DNA from: Heracleum sosnowskyi
Lineage: Eukaryota > Streptophyta > Magnoliopsida > Apiales > Apiaceae
Length of the DNA stretch: 64,000 nucleotides
Direction: 5' to 3'
NCBI GenBank assembly: GCA_030848705.1
Contig: CM061241.1
Coordinates: forward strand, 81,663,178 to 81,727,177
Below, in pieces: positions 46,301-57,764 of this stretch; positions within the stretch are counted from its first letter, which is position 1; each line of letters starts with the position of its first letter. The notes below the pieces were generated by a model. It saw only the letters and a program-made list of their open reading frames with translations. It was not told where the DNA came from and made no database searches. A program made the translations under genes and the position numbers.

Positions 46301-49300
46301 TTTCCAAATTTCTTTGCCAAAAGTTTAAATAATCCGAGTCACATACAGCTGTTTGCTTACACTTGTGGGTGTCTCAAAACAGTTTAACGAGCTTGTTTTA
46401 TGCTTGTCAAAATTTACAACCATGGGTTTTTCTCGTAAGCATCATGAAATCTTCAACGCATCATGAAATCTTCGAACTTCCTATCAGTACCTGGTTTTAC
46501 AAAAAATCTTTAGTTTCTCTCGTTTTTTGATTGTTTGAAATGTTAACCACTTTTTCTTACATCTCAAACTACTTTTGGCTCGAGAAGCTCTATTTTCTCT
46601 TTCCTTTTCTGATGCCATTAACAATTGGTCCAAAGTTTTTATCTTCACCGTGTAGTCCTTTGTCAACTGTTGGTACATCCTGCAGTTCGTTTAACATACA
46701 AAATATACTTTTCAACCCAAAAATTTGTCGAAATTGTTGTTATCTTACGCTAGTTTCTTACAAACTATATTAGAAGTCCCTCACAACCAAAGAGTCTCTA
46801 GCATCAATGTCAATAATAAGTATACTACTTTCAAGTTTAATATCATTTACTTGATATATTTTTAAATCTGCTATCTCACTCTGCAGTCACGTTCTGTCCG
46901 GGACTTTGACAATTATGCAACTCGTGTTGTTGGTAAATTTGAGGTAATAATTCTTTTATTCATCTTCACATTAGCTGTGAATTTCGCAGAATCTGATATT
47001 TATTTTTTTCCAGACTGTCGATACTTTTTACAGGCGATGCAGCAGTTCTAGCTATGTTTGCAACGTAATGGTCCCGCTTCTCTGCATTAACGCTGTTGAT
47101 GATCCAGTATGTACCAAAGAATCCATCCCTTGGGATGAATGCAGGTATATAGCATTGTGATCTATCTTTTTTAACATGAATCATCAAGCGCAATCACGTA
47201 ATGTACTATAACTGAATTTATAAACATGTAATTAGCTATATATTCTTTGAGAAATTATACTCCCATTTTTATGTTCGAAAATGCTCTCCCGCATTTGTAA
47301 AAATAAATTTGGTATATGAAACAATGTTCAAATGCTCCATCAGAATTAGTCTACATAAATTGTGGCAGTAGCATAAACAGCGTTTGCAGTTATGATAATT
47401 CTGTTCAGGAATCTAATATGGCTAAGGATAAAAAGAAGCTTATTGATTCTTATTGCTAGAAAAAAATAACTAAAAGCCGCAAGTTCGGTGCAAACTTTTA
47501 TTGATAAATTAGGAAATATTTAAGATATATAGTCTAGTGGTGAAAGTGATGAAACCAGAAGAAAATCCGCTCAGCCTGTGGTATAACATTTAGTAGTACT
47601 CGATGCCTAAGTGGATTAAATAACTAAATGCAGCTACTCACTTGAAATTTTCATTGAATCCGCTAGCTTTCCGTAAACTAGTCAAGTAAGAGAACATCGA
47701 AAGTAAAACCTTCAATGCACAGTTTTGCTCAACCATTGACGTTCTTTCCTTGTCATATTCCATGTTTTAAGGGATTACCTGATTGAAATCATTTACAGGA
47801 CGAATAAGAATATAATTCTCGCTACGACAGAGCATGGAGGACATCTAGCGTTTTTTGAAGGAATGGATGCTAAGAGCCTTTGGTAATTAATACTCTTCTT
47901 TCTTCAGCTTAGTTTAAATTTAGTGCTTCAAATACTAGGCAGACCTCTTAATCACTTGCTGACTGTAACACTAACACCTTCACCTGTAGACTTCAATTTG
48001 AGATAATTGAGTGCATACATTAATTTGGTTAGAGATTATATGGTTCCTCAAAAATAAAATAGAATCAGCTAGGCTAGTAATTATTGATCATAGACTATCC
48101 AGATCTATCCAGATCCTGTGCATAGAAACAAGTACTTGCAACCCTGAACATGATACTTTGACATTCCAAAATTGTCTATTGAGCCTAGTAGGTCTTTTTT
48201 TTTCCCAACTCTAAAGCCTACCAAATCTTTATGCTTTCCTATATTAGCCCTCCCTAATAATATTTTTTGTTACCCGGACTCGGCTAGAAGTGTCCAACAT
48301 GGATACAGTGTCCAAGTGTTGGACTCGGCAACATTTTGAAAACTTTACATGTTTTTGGTCTAAAGTAAGTGTCAAAGTCCGAGTTTCCATGTCTGAGTGT
48401 CGAGTCTCTGACACGGATGGGTACTCGAGGCAAAATGAAGAGCCCGAGTAACATAGTAATATTTTTTGTCCTCTAATTGCATAAATTATAGTATTGTAAT
48501 ATAGATAAAATGCTGAAATATCACATCTGTACCTAATCATTCTACAGAAAATCTTGTATGGAATTTAGATATGTTATGTCTGAAAATTAAAGAGAACTCT
48601 CATGTATAAGCTTCCACAAGAATCTACTCCTGGCATGACATTCAAGGCTATACACCGTGCTGCGTCTTTTATCAGCTTCTCAAACCAAAGACAGTTAATG
48701 TTTTTTGTATAGTGATTAAAACATATGGGGTGAACCATAGCTTCCTATGTTGAAAGAAGAAAATGACCTTTTCATCAACCGAGTGTCATCTTTTTATTGC
48801 ATCACTAGAAAAGATAAAGTTTCGGTTAATAACTAAACCACGAGTCAACAAAGGTCCATATAACTGAGAAAAAATTAATTTTCATTTCTGTTAAATCTCT
48901 TTGATTTTCCAAACATTAAACATGGCCACATCATTTGCGAAATAAGTGTTAGATCAGGTCTAGTCAGATCTTCTATACCTCTTCTATACTCCGATTACAT
49001 TGGTTTCTTATTAATTTCTCTGAATTTCCTAATGATAAAAAGGTCAGAATACTTCATCTTAGAAGAGTGAAACGATTAAGAAAAGAGGAAGAGGAGATAT
49101 CTTCATTCACTCATTAGCTTACTTTTTTAAATCTTATTCCTGGTGATATTTTCTTGTCAAGTAGCTAATTATCCGCATTTACAAGTATATTCTTTTTTTT
49201 TTATTACAGGTGGGTAAGGGCAGTGGATGAATTTTTAGGCATTCTGCAGTCTAGTAAAATGATGCAGAAACCAAAAGAGGTAGGTTCAGAATTACTTTCC

Positions 49301-51365
49301 GTAGTTCTATCCTGAAACAGATAGATGTGCTAAAGATTAAGCATGCAGCTGCATTTTATGAAAATGGATTAAATGAAATCAAAATACAAATCTAGATATG
49401 TGTCATTTTTTTTCTTTGTTTTATAGGCACAGTCCATTACAAATGATACCAGTGTAGCTTCTAGACAAGATTACTGAAGAAGAGTAACCAAATATATAAG
49501 TGCGTCAAATGGATACCTTCATCAAGCTCTTAACACATGAGCAAAACCACTTTGATCAAGTTCTTACAAGAGAATTAGAAACGATGTGCAGCCTATTAGG
49601 ATCTATTTCATTTTGTTTTCTCAAACTTGTAACCATTTCAACTAATTTCAAAAAAATTATATATTGTAGAAATGGAGTCCATACTTATTTAGGGGGGTTT
49701 ATCAACGCAAGTTATTATGTAGATCTATTGTAACTCTTCAAAAAAATCAATATGGATGGGGGCACACATGTAACATTGAATATTTAAATTTTAAAATTCC
49801 TTGATCTCCAGTTCAAATTTTCTCAAACTTTTCTATTCCAAGAGCAAAATTTACAAGACATATCTTCAGTATCCCATCCGTTTCGTCTAGTTGCAGAAAT
49901 GTGAGAATGTAGATACTATCCTCATTACTAATGTCAATTGTCAAAACCTTATGTTAAAGCCTTAGGAAAAACAGTTGCAGATCTCTCTTGATTTAATTAA
50001 AAATAAATAAATTAGACTTAATATCTCACTGGATCTGCCATCAATATATCTTCGAATCTCTTAGAAGAAACTATTATCCGACAGAGGGAAGTTTTGAAAT
50101 GCAAGAGGACTCCTTCCTCCTGCGAGATCTAGAACCCATGACCGTGTCATTGGGGGGGGGGGGAGTGATGTTAGCCATTTGCCACTAGGTTATCTAAAAA
50201 TCCTCCACTAACAGAGAGAAATGAAGGGAATGACGTTGATACGTGTTCTAATATTGATCTATATTATGCATATGAATAGTGTTTACAGAGTAAGAGAATA
50301 AGAAGGCCTGATGTTTCATGAATTTCTGTCATATGCTTTACATCGGTCAATATTAATGAGCTCAGACATTTATGCTCCAAAGTAATTGTCATCGTTTTGT
50401 GTTCTGTTCATGAGCCCTTGGCGAATATATATTGGGAGACAATTTGGTTATCTGGGAAATAAATATTACTGTTTTCTGTAGCTTCAAGAGAAATACTGTA
50501 TTAACCATGTCTAGTTGGATATGTTACTTATCAAAATTTCTATAAAAATTTATTTCCACAGATTTTAATGTATCATGAAGTTTCTTTTTTCTTTTGAAAA
50601 ATTAAATTTATATTAGTTTATTTTGCTTATGGTATCTTCCCAAATACATGTTAATAATACTGCCTGAAGTTCTGCATGGCTTTGCAATCAAGTAAAGTTT
50701 AAGTGTCCATATTCCACTTCTAATTTTTGCTAAATACATCTAACTTTTTGTTTGATAATTAAATCAAGTAAACATTCTTCATAAAAATTTAGTTTCCAAA
50801 ATTAAGTGCAATGCCTACCAGTTATTAATAGACTTGCTAATTCCTTGAACAGGTCGAAATCTCTCCACAGATCAGCCCTTTGGAATCTTTAATCGATCAA
50901 GGTCCTTTTCTTAATGTTGTAGAGCATGGTTTGATTACTGCAGTGGCTAGCAAGCCAACAACAGATGCAGAGGAGGTACAGAATGAGCATGCTGTCTGTA
51001 GTAACCAAGCCGAAGCTAGTGCTATAACTAATGTAGGAAGTGAGCCAACAATTATACCAGAAGTTCTGCAGAATGAGTATTCTGTCTCGAGTAATCAGGA
51101 TGAATATACGAGTCCAGACATAGAAATGGATGTTCATATGACAGAAAAACCAAATTCTCCAGATGCCATTATCGAACCCCCGAAGTCAAATACCACTAGT
51201 CATTCAAGTGTTCCTGTACTAAATTATCTCAAGCAACTTTCCCGACATAGCAGGAAATCGTTCTGGCTACTTGCTTACATTGCACTGGTAACAAGTTTGC
51301 CACTCGTAGGATCAGCTCTTCAATTTCTCTTCAGAAAGAAGTTGAGAAATATCCAAAAGAGATGA
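40316..51365 (+). CDS. EMB8/YheT-type alpha/beta-hydrolase, 14-exon long form
   Basis: Exons: 40316-40572, 41325-41414, 42250-42311, 42713-42801, 43103-43192, 43683-43805, 45181-45258, 45872-45957, 46135-46183, 46887-46943, 47014-47144, 47799-47882, 49210-49279 and 50853-51365. All have GT/AG borders and phases agree, giving 592 residues. The family holds membrane-linked serine hydrolases of lipid or ester substrates; the plant substrate is not established. Seen here are an N-terminal hydrophobic segment (HYLLGFSLIFFTFLYNF), the motif RYLATPWLSSPHFQTVF, the oxyanion-region VVPGLTSDSDA, and the nucleophile elbow GTSLGAN (Ser231). The acid is in INAVDDPV (Asp356/357) and the His in TEHGGHLAFF (His386). 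The last exon adds an acidic, imperfectly repeated tail and a C-terminal transmembrane segment (FWLLAYIALVTSLPLVGSAL) with a basic end. An alternative last exon is at 49427. The start has a good context (AACAATGG). Confidence 0.92.
41646..41892. mobile_element. Tourist-like MITE in hydrolase intron 2 (247 bp)
   Basis: GGCCTTGTTTGTTT at the left and AAACAAACATAGCC at the right form imperfect inverted ends. TTA flanks both sides (41643-41645 and 41893-41895). Confidence 0.7.
48270..48456. mobile_element. Short MITE in hydrolase intron 12 (187 bp)
   Basis: Inverted ends TTACCCGGACTCGG / GAGCCCGAGTAAC are present. The direct repeat TAATATTTTTTG stands on both sides (48258-48269 and 48457-48468). 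A duplication of this length would fit a Mutator-like element better than Harbinger, but the family is not certain. Confidence 0.65.
49427..49477 (+). CDS. Alternative terminal exon of the hydrolase gene
   Basis: After exon 13 (phase 0, ends GAG) a strong acceptor TTTTATAG leads into AQSITNDTSVASRQDY and a TGA. Used as the last coding exon, it gives a 438-residue form without the C-terminal transmembrane tail. Skipped, exon 13 joins 50853 in the same phase and gives the long form. A possible donor (GAGTAACC) lies near 49484. The catalytic triad is complete in both forms. Which form is expressed cannot be told from the DNA. Confidence 0.55.
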   Translation, partial: AQSITNDTSVASRQDY

Positions 51366-51450
51366 GAATCCTACATGTACACAACTCTTCAATTTCTCTT
51401 CAGAAAGAAGTCAAGGAAGGTCCAAAAGAGATGAGAATCCTATATGTACT
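51316..51450 (+). repeat. 69-bp tandem duplication across the hydrolase stop codon
   Basis: CTCTTCAATTTCTCTTCAGA starts at 51316 and again at 51385. The two copies are nearly identical up to the ATGAGAATCCTAYATGTAC end. The first copy encodes the last 15 or so residues (LQFLFRKKLRNIQKR) and the stop; the second lies in the 3' UTR. Confidence 0.93.
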
Positions 51451-51718
51451 AATTACCTGTTATATTTAGTACTAAATACCTAGCGTTAATTGTAGTGGTT
51501 TACCCAAAAACTTGGTGTGAGAATAAAAATGAGGTGAACTTCAAAGTGTTCTGATGAAGTGCAAGAAAATTTACTTAAGAGGACATATTTGATCACACAT
51601 TTCACTCATGCTTGAGTTCAGATAACAATATGACCATTTGTCCAAACGTTGCTAATCAAAGAATGATTGGAATATAAATTTATCTTATGCATCTATCTTT
51701 TCCATTTGGATGTTCTAA

Positions 51719-52176
51719 GAATAAAGTGCATTTTGTGTACTCGCACTTTAGTCAAGACATCATTTGCAATATTATAGTTCAAAATTGAGCAGTTGCAATA
51801 TCAATGCACTTTGCTGCATTCGTTAACTGAGGTTAACTCCGTTATTAATTTAGGGAGTAAAGTGCACTTTGTGTACTCGCACTTTAGTCTAAAATGTATT
51901 TTGTGTACCCGCACTTTTCTCAATACATCACTTGCAATACTTTAGTTTAAAATTTAGAGTAAAGTGGAGTACACAAAATACACTTTTGAGTAAAGTGTGA
52001 GTACACAAAGTGCACTTTACTCCCTAAATTAATAACGGGGTTAACCTCAATTAACGGAATGCAACAAAGTGCAGTGAAATACAAACATTGATATTGCAAC
52101 TGCTCAATTTTAAATTATAGTATTGCAAGTGATGTCTTGACTAAAGTACAAGTACACAAAGTGCAATTTACTCACG
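51719..52176. mobile_element. Fold-back element (about 455 bp) with long inverted arms
   Basis: The left arm (51719-51892) and the right arm (about 51980-52176) are inverted copies of each other over about 170-195 bp. Shared parts are AGTGCAYTTTGTGTACT, CTTTAGTCAAGACATCA, AATTGAGCAGTTGCAATATC and CCGTTATTAATTTAGGGAGT. A short centre repeats the same GTGTAC..CGCACTTT units. There is no ORF. A relative is at 62125-62905. Confidence 0.85.
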
Positions 52177-52267
52177 TTCTAATCTCTACTCCAGTTTTGA
52201 GAAATAAAAGAGTGATGTTGGATATAGAGAACTTGTACTTGCATATGTTATTCAAACTGCGTGTATA

Positions 52268-53184
52268 TCTATACTATTATATTAAAGACGAAACATTGAA
52301 AGTTTTGTAGTCTGGTCAGTTTTTGTAGTCTGGTCCTCCAATTCTCAACCGTTGGATCTTTCAAATCAATATAATATAAGCCGTCAGATAAAATACTAAA
52401 AGATATTATATATAAATATAATATTTTATATTATAATTACTAATAACTATCTAATTACCTTTTTTAGTTGAAACATATTATTTGTTTATATTTTCTCAAT
52501 AAAACGACTCATCTTCTAAAAATAACACGACCACATTACTTATTTATATTTTCCAACTTAAACAACTCATCTTCTAAAAATAATGCGGGCAACATATATA
52601 TGGAAACATAATGTAATTTTATATAATTATTAACAAAAAACCAACTGCATTTTTCAGCACATTACCAGTTTTGTATTTTCTAACTAAAATAACTCATTTT
52701 CTAAAAATAACACGGGCACATTACATATTTTATATTTTCTAACTTAAACAACTCATCTTCTAAATATTTAATATTATAATTATTAATAACCATCTAATTA
52801 CCTTTTTCAGCCAAAACATATTACCTATTTTATATTTTCTAAATAAAACGACTCATCTTCTAAAAATAACACGGACAAAGTACCTGTTTTATATTTTCTA
52901 ACTTAAACAACTAATATTCTAAAAATAATAGGGGCAACATATCTATATAAACGTAATATAATTTTATATAATTATTATTAAATAATCAACGGCCTTTTTC
53001 AGCACATTACCTGTTTCTTATTTTCTACCTAAAACAACTCATCTTCTAAAACCAACTGCTCTTCTCAGCACATTACATGTTTCTTATTTTCTAACTAAAA
53101 CAACTCATCTTCTAAAAATAACACGGACCCATTACCTATTTTATATTTTTTAATTTAAACAATTTATCTTCTAAAAATAGCATG

Positions 53185-53238
<54 letters not shown>

Positions 53239-54451
53239 TATATTATTAAAGACGAAACATTAAAAGTTTTGGTCGGTCGGTCAGTCGGTCGGTCAGTATT
53301 TGGGCCGATTCACGAGCCTATCTATAATCAATTTATTAATAACCAATTACCTTTTTTCACTACATTACCTATTTTATATTTATTTTTTAAACCAAACCAA
53401 CTTATCTTCTAAAAATAAAATGGGCAACATATATATAATATGGTAATATTATTATATATTTATAACTGATTACCTTTTTCAGCTAAAACACATTATTTTT
53501 ATATTTTTTACCTAAAACAACTCATCTTATAAATATGAAACATATATGGAAACCAAGTTATTGATAACCAATTACCTTTTTCAGCTAAATTATATTACCT
53601 ATTTCATATATCTATTTAACTAAAACAAATCATTTTCTAAAAATAAGACGGGCAATATATATATAATGGTAATATTATTATATATTTATAACCGACAGCT
53701 AAAACACATTATGTGTTTTATATTTTCTAACTAAAACAACTTATCTTCTAAATATAATACATGCAAAATAAATATACAATGGTAATATTGTTTTATATAA
53801 ATATTAATAAATAACAAGTTATTCTTTTCAGCTAAAACAAATTACCTCTTTTATATTTTCTAACTTAAACAACTAATTTTCTAAAAGTAATGCATACGTA
53901 TATATAAAAAAATTAATATAATTTTATATAATTGTTAATAAGTAACTAATTATCTTTTTAAGGATATTACCTGTTTATATTTTTTAACCGAAACAACTCA
54001 TGTTCAAATTAAAAATAACACGGGCAAAAGATAGATATATTGGTAATATTATTATATTAAACTTATGAAATTCATGTTTATTATAATTTTTTTAACATTC
54101 AATTTAAACGAGATAATTAATTAAAATAAAAGTAAAAGTATATTCAAATAAACTCGGTATATTGAACAAACACATATTTTGATATTTGCACTTGAGTCAT
54201 TTTTTAGATTTTTAAGAGTAAAAAAATACGAATCATTAGATATGTTATTTTAAAATATTTTATATTTTAATATCTAAAATACTACTATTGATTACGTCAA
54301 TAATATATTAAATTTAAATATTATATTGTTAGATTTATAAATCCAATATATATATATTAAAATTTTATCAAATTATATATAATAACTAAAATCTAAATAA
54401 AAAATAAAAAAATATTAAAGAAGACCGTGCATCGCACGGGATATAAGCTAG
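52268..54451 (+). mobile_element. Helitron pair D/E sharing one 3' end
   Basis: A 5' end TCTATACTATTATATTAAAG at 52268 is preceded by A. A second 5' end of the same family (ACTATATTATTAAAGACG) starts near 53237 after a TA tract. Only one 3' end is present: hairpin CCGTGCATCGCACGG, then GATATAAGCTAG at 54451 followed by T. Either one element inserted into the other or two copies recombined. The inside is made of repeated 100-180 bp blocks with 'CTTAAACAACTCATCTTCTA', 'AAAAATAACACGG' and 'AATTACCTTTTTCAGC'. The GGTCGGTCGGTCAG run after 53270 is a small tandem repeat. No gene. Confidence 0.7.
53189..53237. repeat. (TA)n tract
   Basis: Uninterrupted AT dinucleotides of about 49 bp, directly before the 5' end of inner Helitron E. 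A short ORF there is meaningless. Confidence 0.95.
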
Positions 54452-54471
54452 TATATATATATATATATATA

Positions 54472-55170
54472 CTATCATATAACCCGTGCAAGGCATAGGC
54501 TATCAAATGAGATTAAAAAATGACAAACTAAAAAAAATTAATGAGAACGAAAAATATTAAATAAAAAATAAAAATAAATATGATAAATTATAAAATGAGA
54601 AACTTAAATATTAATTGGAACATATAAAAAAAATGAAGAATACAAATGGGGTTGAGGAAGATAAATAGGACATTATTAATATTATTTTATTAATCATTAA
54701 AATAATATTAATAATAAGGATAAATAGAAAAGCAAGAAAAACTAACCTATTTTAATTTTAAAAAAAAAAGTAAATGTCCGTGATACTTTTAGAAGTATTT
54801 TAATTATATTAATTATATATTTTTTAAATACGCTGGCATGTTAAAATATGTAAGCTTTTTTAAATAATTACAAGCATTAAAATAGGTTTTGAAATAAATA
54901 AGTAAGGGTTGCGGCTGATATTTTGGGAAAATAAAGATTTTAGTGAGAACAAATATAAAATGTAATTTGTTTTAATTTAAAGGTAATTGCCCATGATATT
55001 TTTTGAAAATGAGTAAATTTTGTTAGAAAAAAGTGTTTTAATTATAAAAAGCAATCAATTGGTTACTATATTTATATTATTTTATTATTTATTAAATAGA
55101 ATAAATGACCGAAAACCAAAAACCGAAAACCAAAAATTTTAATGTTTCGACTTTAATAATATAGTATAGA
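54472..55170 (-). mobile_element. Helitron F, minus orientation (about 700 bp)
   Basis: The left end CTATCATATAACCCGTGCAA is a slightly mutated reverse-complement 3' end. The right end CTTTAATAATATAGTATAGA, followed by T, is the exact reverse complement of the 5' end of Helitron A. Confidence 0.75.
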
Positions 55171-55179
55171 TATATATTA

Positions 55180-56110
55180 TCAATACTATTATATAATAGA
55201 CGAAACATTAAAAGTTTGGTTGATCGGTATTATACGTTGTGATTTTACTTAATTGTCCTTTCTTAAATTCGTATTTTTACTTAATTAACCTTACTTATTT
55301 ATAGAAATATATTATTAAATAAAAATATTACATATTTATAATCAGTTATCTTTTTCACCTAAAATACATTATTTTTTTTATTTTTTCTAACAAGTTCTCC
55401 TACTTTTTCAAATATATGACGGACAATTACCTTTTTTAGTTTTTCTAATTTTTCCTTACTAAAACCCCTTATTTTCCTAAGATATCACGGACAAACCTTT
55501 AGTTATTTATTTTTAAACGTAATATTATAATGTTTTTTAAAGTTTACATATTTTAACATGCTTACTTATTTTTCTTAACAGATGCAATTACTAAAACTAT
55601 TAAAATATAAATAATCAAATACCTATTTATAACCAATTACCTTTTCAGTTAAAACACATTATAGATTTTTTCTAACAAAGTCCCTCATTTTCTAAATATA
55701 TCACGGTAAATAGCCTTTTCCAATTTACTTTTTCTATTTTTCTCACTAAAATCCATTTTTTTATAAAAATATCACGGACAAACCCTTTACTTATGTATTT
55801 TAAAATTTATTTAAATAATTTAAATTATTAAATTTTAAAACCTCATTTTCCAAAAATATTACGGGCATTTACCTTTTTAAACTAAATATATGTTACATTT
55901 TTTATTTTTCCATACTAAAACCCCTCTTTTTCCAAAAATATAACGAGCAAACCCTTAATTATTTATTTTAAAATCTGTTTTAATGTTTTTAATTAATTAA
56001 AAGTGTTTAGCTATTTTTACATGCCTACTTATTCTTTTAACAAATACAATTAAAAAAATAATAATAAAATAACAATTAATAATCCGTGCATCGCACGGGT
56101 TTTAAGCTAG
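55180..56110 (+). mobile_element. Helitron G, non-autonomous (931 bp)
   Basis: The 5' end TCAATACTATTATATAATAG is preceded by A. The 3' end is hairpin CCGTGCATCGCACGG, then GTTTTAAGCTAG followed by T. Both ends and the A/T flanks are present. No coding sequence. Confidence 0.8.
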
Positions 56111-56126
56111 TATATATATATATATA

Positions 56127-57605
56127 TATACTATATTATTAAAGCCGAAACATTGAAAGTTTTGGTTTTCGGTTTTCGGTTAATTTTTGGTTTTCGGTAC
56201 TTTTTCTAATTAATAAATTAATAATATAATCAAAATTCGGGAAAATTTTATTCTACATTAATATTTCACTATATTTTACTACATAAAAATCAAATAATAT
56301 TGAAATTTAATCAAAAAAATGGAAATGTGGGATCTAATTTGTTTAAATTTAGGATACACCGTTACAAATATACTTTTTTTTAGGATAACGAAAGCTACTA
56401 CAAATCAAATCTTTTATGAAATTGTATTATTGTCAAGTTACCAAAATATTAACTAGATGATTGGCTTTTATAATTAAAAAAAAAAATTCTAACAAAATCT
56501 ACTCCTTTTTAAAAAATATCATTACAATTATCTTTAAATTAAAACACATTACCTTTTATATTTGTTATTACTAAAATCTATGTTTTCCAAAAATATGATG
56601 TGCAATCCTTACTTATTTATTTTAAAACCTATTTTAATACTCTATTTAATAAATAACAAAATAATATAAAAATAATAACTAACTGATTGCCTTTTATAAT
56701 TAAAAAAAAATCTAACAAAATCTACTCATTTTTCAAAAATATCACGACAATTACCATTAAATTAAAACATAATATCTTTTATATTTGTTATCACTAAAAT
56801 CTCTATTTTCCAAAAATATGAGGTGCAATCCTTACTTATTTATTTTAAAATCTATTTTAATACTCTATTTAATAAATAATAAAATAATATAAAAATATTA
56901 TTTAGTTGATTGCCTTTTATAATTAAAACATTTTTTTTCTAACAAAATCTACTTCTTTTCCAAAAATATCACGGGCAATTAACTTTAAATTAAAATATAT
57001 TACCTTTTATATTTGTTATCACTAAAATCTCTTTTTTTTCAAAAATATCAAGTGCAACCCTTACTTTTATATTTTAAAACTTATTTTAATACTTTTAATT
57101 ATTTAAAAAAACTTACCTATTTTAACAAGTGAACGTATTTTTTTAACAAATACAATTAATATAATTAAAACACATCTAAAAATATTATAGGTAGTTACTT
57201 TTTTTTTAATTAAAACATGTTAGTTTTCTTATTTGTCCTTATTAAAAAAAACTTACTTATTTTAACATGTCAACGTATTTTTTTAATAAATACAATTAAT
57301 ATAATTAAAACACTTCTAAAAATATCACGGGCGATTACTTTTTTTAATTAAAACATGTTAGCTTTTCTGTCTGTCATTATTATTAATATTATTTTATTAT
57401 AAAATAATATTAATAATACCTCATTTATTTTCATCAGCCCCATCTGTATTTTTTAATATTTTTTTTACGTTCCAAGTAATATTTAAGTTTCTCATTTTAT
57501 AATTTATCATATTAATTTTTATTTTTATTTTAATATTTTCCGTTCACATTAAATTTTTTAGTTTATTATTTTTTAAGGCTCGTGTCTTGGACGGGTTATA
57601 GGCTA

Positions 57606-57606
<1 letters not shown>
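56127..57606 (+). mobile_element. Helitron H, close relative of Helitron A
   Basis: The 5' end (ACTATATTATTAAAGCCG; the first TC is lost in a TA tract) and the 3' end (CGTGTCTTGGACGGGTTATAGGCTAG, 57581-57606, followed by T) frame the same internal blocks as 9757-11023. About 200 extra bp lie near the start. Confidence 0.75.

Positions 57607-57607
<1 letters not shown>

Positions 57608-57680
<73 letters not shown>
57608..57680. repeat. Long (TA)n tract
   Basis: About 70 bp of TA directly after the Helitron H 3' end. Similar shorter tracts lie at 54452-54470, 56111-56130 and 59189-59230; the last is followed by (GA)n at 59231-59245. Confidence 0.95.
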
Positions 57681-57684
<4 letters not shown>

Positions 57685-57764
57685 GGGGTTTGGTCCTTCG
57701 ATTGATGTCAGTATGTTTTATTGCAGAAGGTGGTTGGTATCCACGGTGACTTTTAAAGAGCACC

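Noticed and set aside
53182..53412. 76-codon frame starting with a Tyr-Ile run
   Set aside because: Translation of a TA tract and the start of a Helitron.
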